7,275 nt of DNA from an uncultured Bacillota bacterium (GTDB lineage Bacteria > Bacillota > Clostridia > Oscillospirales > Oscillospiraceae): the NCBI GenBank assembly GCA_947383275.1, contig CANDCW010000101.1:1-7275 (forward strand), read 5' to 3'. A program made the position numbers and the translations under genes. The notes under the pieces were generated by a model. The model saw only the letters and a program-made list of their open reading frames with translations. It did not search any database and had not been told where the DNA came from. This document shows, piece by piece, positions 1 through 5,375 of this stretch (positions are counted from its first letter, which is position 1; the number at the start of each line of letters is the position of its first letter).

Positions 1-3
1 CCT

Positions 4-32
4 ATCATACCGTGTGTGCCGTATTTTGTCAA
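4..32 (-). promoter_or_regulatory. Near-consensus sigma-A promoter directed out of the window
   Basis: Reading the minus strand, TTGACA (27-32) is followed by exactly 17 bases and TATGAT (4-9). That is a perfect -35 box, optimal spacing and a -10 box with one mismatch to TATAAT. It lies just after the fibre cassette and its hairpin and points left, so it would drive the next gene beyond the window. Transcription would start at or just past the window edge. No gene of the window uses it. Confidence 0.7.
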
Positions 33-37
33 TTCCT

Positions 38-55
38 GCCGCCTGAGAGGGCGGC
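38..55. terminator. GC hairpin after the fibre cassette; weak terminator candidate
   Basis: A six-base-pair perfect stem, GCCGCC and GGCGGC, with a six-base loop starts five bases after the last stop codon. In the direction of the genes (minus strand) it is followed by AGGAATTGAC, with no T-run, so it is not a classic intrinsic terminator there. On the plus strand it is followed by GTTTCTT, so it would better stop transcription entering from the left. It may also protect the 3' end of the structural mRNA. Confidence 0.4.
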
Positions 56-60
56 GTTTC

Positions 61-1356
61 TTATGCCCCGGGGCCCTTTGCGCTGCTGTAGGCGGCTTTG
101 TCGCCATTTTGCGCCACCGCAACAAACCTGCCGTTGCCGTAGGCAACGCTGTGCCATTTCGCCGAAGAAGGAAGCGTAGTCGCAGTCCAGGTAATACCGT
201 CCTCGCTGTATGCAATCATATCACTGCTTTCAACTTGCGCTGTTCCCCCTGCGAGCGCCACAAATTTCTTGCCGCCGTAGGTCACACTGTACCAACGCAT
301 AACCGCTGGAAGCGGCGTTTCTGTCCAGGTGATTCCATCTGAGCTGTAGGCGGCTTTGTCGCTGGTGGTACTATAACTACCGGTGGACCCGGCAACCGCT
401 ACAAATACCCCATCGCCATATACCACGCTGCACCATCGTCTGGATTCTGGAAGAGCTGTCTGGGTCCAGTTGATCCCATCCGCGCTGTATGCGGCTATTT
501 TACTCGAGTTGCTGCTACTGCTGCTGGTAGCAGATACAGCTACAAACTTTCCACCCCCATAAGTTATGCTGGACCAATTCCCGGAAGATGGAGGGGTCAT
601 CTTGATCCAATTAATGCCATCTGTGCTGTACGCGCCTTGCGCACCATTGGCTACGGCCACAAATTTGCCATCTCCAAAGGTAAGACCATTCCAATACTGT
701 GTTGATGGCAAAATTGCCGCCGTCCAATTGATGCCGTCCGTACTATAGGCGGCCGCATTACTACTAGAACTTGCCACCGCGACAAACTTGCCATTACCAA
801 AGACGACATTACTCCAACTTTCGCTTTTGGGAAGGGTTGCCGCAGCCCAGGTGATGCCATCAGTACTGTAGGCGGCTTTGTTGGTGTTGCTCGTTGCCAC
901 TGCAACGAACTTTCCGGCCCCGTAAGTCACACTTCGCCAATTAGCCGAAGACGGCAGCGTACTCTCCCACCAATCCACGCCGGGGGTATATTGGGATTGC
1001 AGGAATGCGGCAATGAGGGCGCGGTCGGCGGTCACAGGGAAGGTGTATACCGGCTCCGCGCTGACAACCGCGTCGTTCTCCTTCCAGCCATCGAAGTAGT
1101 AGTTATTGTCCTCGTCAGGCTCTGCGTTGATCGTAAGCGTCATACCTTCTTGCGCCACCCCTCCGCCGGAGACGGTACCGCCCTCGGGCGGTTCAGCGGT
1201 CAGGGAGATGGTACATGCGTTGTCCGGCAGACTGCCGCCGGTCTCAAGGGCCAGAATCCGGCCGGCGAAGTCGTTCGCTGGAATCGGCTCCGTGGTACCG
1301 TCCTTCGCCCGGATGGCGTCGGCGATGGCTTTCAACTTGGTTTCCTGCACGCTCAA
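61..1356 (-). CDS. Distal tail-fibre candidate with InlB-like repeat and seven-bladed Asp-box beta-propeller (431 aa)
   Basis: Start is TTG at 1354-1356, in a TTGA overlap with the 69-aa gene and behind GGGAGGG. Residues 7-37 (KLKAIADAIRAKDGTTEPIP and on) are a short helical motif common at the N-terminus of Gram-positive phage tail proteins. Residues 46-118 resemble a divergent InlB B-repeat: GGTVSGGG, then YYFDGWKEN and a closing YTFPVTADRALIAAF. Residues 129-431 are seven repeats of 39-47 residues with the pattern LPxSxxWxxVxYGxGKFVAV, a variable Ser/Asn loop, AAYSTDGITW. The STDGITW element is an Asp-box-like motif one residue shorter than the canonical SxDxGxTW. It is complete in blades 1-6 and lost in blade 7, which ends YSSAKGPGA. 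Seven copies fit a seven-bladed propeller. No sialidase active site (Arg triad) is evident, so binding, probably to a host surface glycan, is likelier than catalysis. GC content is lower than in neighbouring genes. Confidence 0.92.
   Translation of the reverse strand: MSVQETKLKAIADAIRAKDGTTEPIPANDFAGRILALETGGSLPDNACTISLTAEPPEGGTVSGGGVAQEGMTLTINAEPDEDNNYYFDGWKENDAVVSAEPVYTFPVTADRALIAAFLQSQYTPGVDWWESTLPSSANWRSVTYGAGKFVAVATSNTNKAAYSTDGITWAAATLPKSESWSNVVFGNGKFVAVASSSSNAAAYSTDGINWTAAILPSTQYWNGLTFGDGKFVAVANGAQGAYSTDGINWIKMTPPSSGNWSSITYGGGKFVAVSATSSSSSNSSKIAAYSADGINWTQTALPESRRWCSVVYGDGVFVAVAGSTGSYSTTSDKAAYSSDGITWTETPLPAVMRWYSVTYGGKKFVALAGGTAQVESSDMIAYSEDGITWTATTLPSSAKWHSVAYGNGRFVAVAQNGDKAAYSSAKGPGA
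64..972 (-). repeat. Seven degenerate ~125-bp tandem repeats encoding propeller blades
   Basis: In protein coordinates of the 431-aa gene the units span residues 129-170, 171-211, 212-250, 251-297, 298-344, 345-390 and 391-431. Unit length varies because of the loop before AAYS, from about four residues in unit 3 to about fourteen in unit 4. Codons for shared residues differ between units (for example GGKF and GNGKF segments use different third bases), so the duplications are old or kept apart by selection. Unit 4 holds a Ser run encoded partly by AGC/AGT triplets (plus-strand 511-526). Confidence 0.9.
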
Positions 1357-1562
1357 TACGATCCCTCCCAGCTGTCGAGCACTGCCGCCTGAATGGCGGC
1401 GTTGACTTGGTCCATGGAGACTCCGGATGCTCCGGCTGGGCCTGCCGGGCCCTGCGGCCCCGGAGGCCCCACCTGCTCGTTGACAATCCCCTGCTCGATA
1501 TGATTCATTGCTTCGGCGGAAATAACTTCGCCGTCTACCCATGTTTTCGGTGTGTAGCTCAA
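1353..1562 (-). CDS. Collagen-like fibre base / appendage protein (69 aa)
   Basis: Starts with TTG at 1560-1562, overlapping the TGA of the previous gene (TTGA), behind AGGGAGG. The N-terminus YTPKTWVDGEVISAEAMNHI (3-22) matches the 'Y.P.tW..Gd.isA..lN.iE.G' entry motif common at the start of phage head-fibre and tail-fibre proteins of Gram-positive phages. Residues 32-46 are five collagen-type Gly-X-Y triplets (GPPGPQGPAGPAGAS), which would trimerise. Residues 48-62 are a short Val/Ala/Gln helix. In many phages this motif set opens a long single-chain fibre; here it ends after 69 residues and a separate gene follows immediately, in the frame one base back. It may be a free-standing trimeric adaptor between the 742-aa protein and the propeller protein. 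That arrangement is inference. Confidence 0.88.
   Translation of the reverse strand: MSYTPKTWVDGEVISAEAMNHIEQGIVNEQVGPPGPQGPAGPAGASGVSMDQVNAAIQAAVLDSWEGSY
1363..1369 (-). promoter_or_regulatory. Ribosome binding site (GGGAGGG) deciding a second TTG start
   Basis: GGGAGGG lies six bases before TTG at 1354-1356, inside the last codons of the 69-aa gene. It supports starting the 431-aa protein at this TTG rather than at the in-frame ATG at 1542 or the GTG two codons later (1348-1350). Confidence 0.8.
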
Positions 1563-3787
1563 TTCCGTGGCCTCCCTATCTTTGCAAGTCCAATTTTTCC
1601 GATCCCGATTACGCCGCTCTGTCCGTCCGTGCCACCGGAGATTTCCGTCCCTGTCCAGTCCCCCTCGCCGCTGAATATAGACGCTCCATCCACGCTGCCC
1701 ACCTCGACCCAGGGGAATGTGCCAAAGTAAGGCTGCGGAGGCTGGTTGTCCCCGGTCTGGAAGGACACGGCCCCGCCGGTTTCAATTCTCCACAGGTTGC
1801 CCTTCCGGTCCCGAAGGAACTTGGGGTCTATACTCACTGACAGCGCCCGCAGGGCGTCAGCCTGCCCTACCGTGTCCACATAGATGTTTTTCTCAAAATC
1901 CACCCTCCCGATGTATCCCGTCAGGGTTGAGCTCTGGTAGTTGCAGGAGCTGGGCTGCCGGTTGGGATAGGGGGTAAAGTTCTGCAGCAGTTGGGGGGAG
2001 TTGTTATTGGTGATGGCGTCGGTACTCACCGAGCTGCGGAATACGTGGACCTCCTTCACATGGTAGGCCCCGTTCTCCAGTTTGGTTTTCAACACGGTCC
2101 AATTCCAGAACATGGGGGTGACAGGGTTGGAGATCAGCGGCGCGGACACATAAGTCCTGGCCCCCAGCACAAACAGGTAATAGGAGTATGACTCCTGGTT
2201 CCGGAATCCCTGGTCAATCAGCTCCGAAGTACCGATATCCAAGTTGGCTACCAGCCGCAGGCGGCTCTCCCCCGTCTTGCGCCGGTAGAGGGCCACACCG
2301 GTGATGGTGTCCCCGATGGGAGTGATATTTCCCCCGTTGAGCCCTTGCTGAAACCCAGCCAAAAACCGGGTGTCCAAGGTCCAGACCGGCCTATAACTCA
2401 AGTCGGTAAGCATCCGGTCCAGCAGCGGGGAAGCGATTTCCCCGTCAAGGACCGTAAGCCACTGGCATATCTGCTCCCCGTGGAGGGTGATGCGCCCAAT
2501 ATCGGGCTGTACCCAGGCAAGGGGCGCGGATACGGTGTGCCACACATAGCTGGCCGCGCCTGGGTAAAGCGCCGGCCGCGGGTACAGCCCGTTTCCGGAC
2601 GCGCTCTCGTCAATGGGGTACAGCGCCTCCTGCGGCAGTAGAATATTTTCTGGGAACAGCCCGCCGGAGAGAGTCCCGGCGGAGGGATAAAGGCCTCCCC
2701 GGGCTGCGGCGTAGCGGAAATATGCCCACCCCGGAGTGATGACCAGCCGCATAACCGCCCAGGGCGTAATTCCCGGGAGGGAGGCCCGGAACAGAAGCCT
2801 GCCGTCCATCTCCACCCGTGCCTCCGATGGGGTGATGGAAAAGGACACTGGGCGCCCGCCGCCAAGGGTAAGCACCGGGGCCGTCCCGGTTCTGGGCACA
2901 ACCCCGGACCAGCCCAGGGTCCAAGGGGCACGGATGCTCAAAGGGGCCCCGTTGCGTTCGTCCCAGGTAACGGAGGACCCGTTGGGCAGGTCAAGTCCAT
3001 CCTCTCCGGTGGTGTAGGGGCCTGTGGGTTTCCCGGGGATGTAGGCTACCTTGGGCCACCGCAGGGCGACCCCCTCGATGGGATGGAGGCACGCCTCCAC
3101 ATATCCCTGCATGTCTGAAACGGTGTATTGCACCGTAAAATCCACCCACCCTGTGTCCGCCTGGATCCCGTTCTCCGTCTGGACCATACACCGCACCCGA
3201 TAGTTGATGCCGGTAAACAGCCCGTCGTAGCTCACCCGGATATCCCCGGAGCCGTAGATGTTCCCGCTGTCCTCCAGGGGGTCGTCCTCATGACCCTTTT
3301 CGCACAGCAGCCACTGGAACCAGTCCAGGACATCCCCCTGCGTCTGGGCATAGCTGGCGGAGAAGTCCGCCAGCCGCCCGGATATGGGATTCTGGAAGGG
3401 CCGGATGGACAGAGAGGGGGCGGCACGGGTGATAAAGTAGGAGGGGGAAGCCTGCTGAACGCTTCCCCCGTCCCAATACTGCGTAATTTGCAGCTTGTAC
3501 CCGGAGGCATAACCGTTGACCAGTCCGGGGTTTTGAATGTCCGTACTGAAATACCGGATTTTCCCTGTGTAGTCCACCCCCCAGAAGGGGGCTATATCCA
3601 CCCGGCCGCTGCTGTACACCCGCGTGGAGGCGGCGGTGTTCTGAAATATCTCAATCTGATACCCGGTCATGGCGGAATTCCCATTGACCTGCCAGGATAC
3701 AGTCAGCGGCTGTCTTGCGTCCACCGTCCCCCCGCCACGGCCGGCAAAGGAAGAGGGAAAAATATTTGTCGCTTGATAAAGAGCCAT
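1559..3787 (-). CDS. Large multi-domain tail / host-adhesion protein with fibronectin-III-like segments (742 aa)
   Basis: Starts at ATG 3785-3787 after a consensus ribosome site. The protein is almost wholly beta-type, with no signal peptide or membrane segment, as expected for a virion tail component. Residues about 25-120 (LTVSWQVNGNSAMTGYQIEI, then SGYKLQITQYW) and 125-220 look like two fibronectin-III-like sandwiches. Residues about 225-360 resemble a concanavalin/LamG-like jelly roll, with VEMDGRLLFRASLPG and MRLVITPGWAYFRY strands. Residues 365-409 hold five [GA]L[YF]P motifs. Residues about 485-700 form another beta module ending in FLRDRKGNLWRIETGG (658-672) and FPWVEVGS, a pattern I associate with baseplate or tail-tip proteins. 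The end (720-742) is a Gly/Ile/Lys low-complexity tail. Length and position before collagen-like and propeller fibre genes suggest a tail-tip or fibre-anchoring protein. Domain names are by-eye assignments. Its last bases carry the ribosome site and the overlapping TTG start of the next gene. Confidence 0.93.
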   Translation of the reverse strand: MALYQATNIFPSSFAGRGGGTVDARQPLTVSWQVNGNSAMTGYQIEIFQNTAASTRVYSSGRVDIAPFWGVDYTGKIRYFSTDIQNPGLVNGYASGYKLQITQYWDGGSVQQASPSYFITRAAPSLSIRPFQNPISGRLADFSASYAQTQGDVLDWFQWLLCEKGHEDDPLEDSGNIYGSGDIRVSYDGLFTGINYRVRCMVQTENGIQADTGWVDFTVQYTVSDMQGYVEACLHPIEGVALRWPKVAYIPGKPTGPYTTGEDGLDLPNGSSVTWDERNGAPLSIRAPWTLGWSGVVPRTGTAPVLTLGGGRPVSFSITPSEARVEMDGRLLFRASLPGITPWAVMRLVITPGWAYFRYAAARGGLYPSAGTLSGGLFPENILLPQEALYPIDESASGNGLYPRPALYPGAASYVWHTVSAPLAWVQPDIGRITLHGEQICQWLTVLDGEIASPLLDRMLTDLSYRPVWTLDTRFLAGFQQGLNGGNITPIGDTITGVALYRRKTGESRLRLVANLDIGTSELIDQGFRNQESYSYYLFVLGARTYVSAPLISNPVTPMFWNWTVLKTKLENGAYHVKEVHVFRSSVSTDAITNNNSPQLLQNFTPYPNRQPSSCNYQSSTLTGYIGRVDFEKNIYVDTVGQADALRALSVSIDPKFLRDRKGNLWRIETGGAVSFQTGDNQPPQPYFGTFPWVEVGSVDGASIFSGEGDWTGTEISGGTDGQSGVIGIGKIGLAKIGRPRN
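1571..1577 (-). promoter_or_regulatory. Ribosome binding site (AGGGAGG) deciding a TTG start
   Basis: AGGGAGG lies eight bases before TTG at 1560-1562, inside the last codons of the 742-aa gene. No ATG or GTG is in frame near it. The motif supports TTG as the real start of the 69-aa gene. Confidence 0.8.
2561..2695 (-). repeat. Five-copy [GA]-L-[YF]-P peptide repeat in the 742-aa protein
   Basis: Residues 365-409 contain GLYP, GLFP, ALYP, GLYP and ALYP at positions 365, 376, 388, 400 and 406, mostly 11-12 residues apart, with Ser/Gly/Glu-rich spacers. The motif sits between the jelly-roll-like and the following beta segments. It may act as an extended, proline-kinked linker or a shallow beta stack. 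The DNA under it is not a simple tandem repeat, so the conservation is at protein level. Confidence 0.7.
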
Positions 3788-3794
3788 AGACTCC

Positions 3795-3800
3795 CCTCCT
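3795..3800 (-). promoter_or_regulatory. Consensus AGGAGG ribosome site overlapping the previous stop codon
   Basis: On the minus strand TTTTAGGAGG merges the TAG stop of the 152-aa gene (3799-3801) with a full AGGAGG. Seven bases then separate it from the ATG at 3785-3787. This fixes the start of the 742-aa fibre gene and links the two genes' translation. Confidence 0.9.
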
Positions 3801-4257
3801 AAAACCCCTGTCGTTTCAGCCCGTCCTTTAACGCCCGGTAGGCCCGGCCGGAGGCAATGGCCTGCTCTTGTGTCCCCGCCACAAAAGGCCGGGGCCCGGG
3901 CTGGTTATAACCGGGCAGTCCCTTCTCCACCACGTCGGAGAGGGCCACGCTCCCCCCGGTGGGGAATTGGAAGGGGGCCACATTGGCAACGGTGAGCTCG
4001 TACTCGGTTTCCTTGGCCGCAGGGATAGCGGCGATCCTTACCACATCGGCCACCATGTTCCGCCTGTCCCCCAGGCCGCCGTGGTCCACTCGCCGGGTGG
4101 CTATGGCCATAGCGGAGGCATCGTAGGAATAGATCTGATACCCGGTCTGCTCCTCCATGATGTCCTTGACCTCCTCGGCCGCCTCATGCTCCAGGGCGTC
4201 GTCTACAGCGTCCTCTACCTTTGCCAACAGGGCGTTGTATTGCTGAAGAAAACTCAT
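3799..4257 (-). CDS. HK97-gp10-like / tail-completion-like protein (152 aa), tentative
   Basis: Starts at ATG 4255-4257, four bases after the previous stop, with only a weak GGCGGG stretch upstream. This implies translational coupling to the abundant structural protein before it. Residues 1-38 form an acidic amphipathic helix. A middle segment, YQIYSYDASAMAIATRRVDH (40-59) followed by GGLGDRRNM (60-68), recalls a 'Y..Y......RR..GGL.D..N' pattern seen in small Gram-positive phage structural proteins. The C-terminus has GLPGYNQPGPRPFV (113-126), then a helix with RAYRALKDGLKRQGF. A Gly/Pro loop leading into PRPF and a basic helix is typical of HK97 gp10-family tail completion or neck proteins. 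The usual position of such a gene is before the tail tube, whereas here it follows the candidate tube, so the assignment is uncertain. Its TAG stop is embedded in the ribosome site of the next gene. Confidence 0.9.
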   Translation of the reverse strand: MSFLQQYNALLAKVEDAVDDALEHEAAEEVKDIMEEQTGYQIYSYDASAMAIATRRVDHGGLGDRRNMVADVVRIAAIPAAKETEYELTVANVAPFQFPTGGSVALSDVVEKGLPGYNQPGPRPFVAGTQEQAIASGRAYRALKDGLKRQGF

Positions 4258-4261
4258 AAAA

Positions 4262-5359
4262 TCAGCCCGCCGCAGTCACGGTAATATTTGCGGTGGTGGT
4301 CAGGGCCTTGGCGCCCTTGGTGGTGATTTTCACGGTGGTGGAGCCCTCGGCCACACCGGTTACCACGCCCTGTCCGGACACAGTGGCGGTGGCGGGCGCC
4401 GCGCTCTCAAAGGTCAGGTCGGACATGAGGGGGGTTCCCAGCGATCCATCGTCCATGATGTACTTCACGGGGATGGGCGCGGTCTGCCCTGCTGCCACAT
4501 CGATGTCGCTGCCGCCCACAATAGCCAATCCGGTGGCAAACTGGTCGGGGGAGCCGAACATCTCCAGCACCATGTAAGCCAGCTTAGGAGCGGCGGAGGA
4601 GCCGCACTGGATTCCGGCCTCACAGGCATCGTTATAGCTCAGGGCGGTACCGTTCATCACAGTGGAGCCGGGCGTGGTCTGGGAGCCGTCCGTGGAAATA
4701 TCCCCGTTAAACTGCATCCGGGGAATGGTAATGTACAGATTTCCTACATGGGAACCCTTCAGCTCGCTGCCGGCCTCCTGCGCTGTGGCGTAGAGCGGCA
4801 TGGTGATAAAAACACGCTCGACGGCGGGGGCAAATATGGTGTTGATGTTCAGCTGCCGGGCGCTGGGGTTTACGGTATAGTAGTGGACGCAGTATTTCTG
4901 CCCCGCCTCTGCGGCAAATTCCTGGACTTCCATGGTAGCGGGGTCGATCTTGTAGGCGGTGCCATCGTTGCCCACATAGCCCACAATATCGCAGCCGCCC
5001 AGGGGGGCCACAGGGGGCTGGCCCACCTTCAAGGCGGCACCCTCAGCCTCCACCACCTCGTCAACAGGGACTACGCCGTTATAGGCGATCTGCCCGCCCA
5101 CATTCAGGGCCCTGCCTTCTAGGGAGAAGTCAACAGTAGTCAGGTTCAGGGTGAGGTTGGGGGTATCGGGGATGTTAATCTGGGGCGCGTTCCCGATCCC
5201 ACCATTAATGGTGCCCAGGTTGATGGTAGATTGGAGCTGGTTAGTGCTGACCAAGCTTGAGTAGTAGTCCAAGCTGTTCGTTGCGGGATTGAACGCCTTG
5301 ACATTCATGGTCCCCTTGGTGTAGAGAGGTTTTCCGTTCAATGTTCCAGTAATAGGCAT
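4262..5359 (-). CDS. Candidate major tail / virion structural protein with C-terminal Ig-like domain (365 aa)
   Basis: Starts at ATG 5357-5359 behind a strong ribosome site, 16 bases after the previous stop. The first 280 or so residues are beta-rich, with many Asn, Thr and Gly (for example INIPDTPNLTLNLTTVDFSL at 61-80) and few charged clusters, as in self-assembling tube or capsid-surface proteins. Residues 279-362 form a bacterial Ig-like (BIG2-type) domain: a D-V-A-A-G-Q strand, then ATATVSGQGVVTGVAEGSTTVKITTKG (319-350 region) and a closing ITVTA strand. Such C-terminal Ig domains are established decorations of phage tail tube proteins and some capsid proteins. Position after the neck-like genes and the strong ribosome site make a major tail protein the best guess. 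At 365 aa it is longer than typical siphophage tube proteins even after removing the Ig domain, so a sheath-like, decoration or other major structural role is possible. Confidence 0.9.
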   Translation of the reverse strand: MPITGTLNGKPLYTKGTMNVKAFNPATNSLDYYSSLVSTNQLQSTINLGTINGGIGNAPQINIPDTPNLTLNLTTVDFSLEGRALNVGGQIAYNGVVPVDEVVEAEGAALKVGQPPVAPLGGCDIVGYVGNDGTAYKIDPATMEVQEFAAEAGQKYCVHYYTVNPSARQLNINTIFAPAVERVFITMPLYATAQEAGSELKGSHVGNLYITIPRMQFNGDISTDGSQTTPGSTVMNGTALSYNDACEAGIQCGSSAAPKLAYMVLEMFGSPDQFATGLAIVGGSDIDVAAGQTAPIPVKYIMDDGSLGTPLMSDLTFESAAPATATVSGQGVVTGVAEGSTTVKITTKGAKALTTTANITVTAAG

Positions 5360-5366
5360 AATGCTT

Positions 5367-5371
5367 CTCCT
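5367..5371 (-). promoter_or_regulatory. Strong ribosome binding site for the 365-aa structural protein
   Basis: AGGAG on the minus strand, inside GAAAGGAGA, lies seven bases before the ATG at 5357-5359. It decides that start over the in-frame ATG at 5431, which would add 24 residues over the previous gene. It is one of the best ribosome sites in the window, as expected for an abundantly made virion protein. Confidence 0.85.
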
Positions 5372-5375
5372 TTCG

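Noticed and set aside
64..972. Diversity-generating retroelement variable region in the fibre gene
   Set aside because: Residues after the conserved Trp fit an A-mutated AAY codon set, but the blades also differ at third positions and elsewhere, the codons include CGA and TCC, no template repeat or reverse transcriptase is in the window, and the fold is a propeller rather than the usual C-type lectin. The region left of the window was not visible.
64..972. CRISPR array or other DNA-level repeat array
   Set aside because: The repetition is in-frame, about 125 bp, and degenerate at DNA level; it encodes protein repeats and has no constant repeat/spacer structure.
64..972. Active sialidase
   Set aside because: Asp boxes alone mark the fold. 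The arginine triad and nucleophilic Tyr/Glu pair expected of the enzyme could not be recognised, and there are seven near-equal blades rather than the six of sialidases.
1357..1542. Longer version of the propeller protein starting at ATG 1542
   Set aside because: The extra 62 residues overlay the collagen-like gene in another frame, are Arg/Ser/Gly-rich as in shadows, and that ATG has no ribosome site. The TTG at 1356 has a strong one.
1215..1730. Plus-strand ORF of 171 codons
   Set aside because: Covers parts of three minus-strand genes and has no domain-like pattern.
2398..2931. Alternative minus-strand ORF of 177 codons inside the 742-aa gene
   Set aside because: Out-of-frame shadow rich in Pro, Arg, Gly and Cys; the overlapping gene has a clear start and coherent beta-domain sequence.
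3128..3802. Plus-strand ORF of 224 codons
   Set aside because: Antisense to the 742-aa gene; composition is that of a reverse-strand shadow and no ribosome site was seen.
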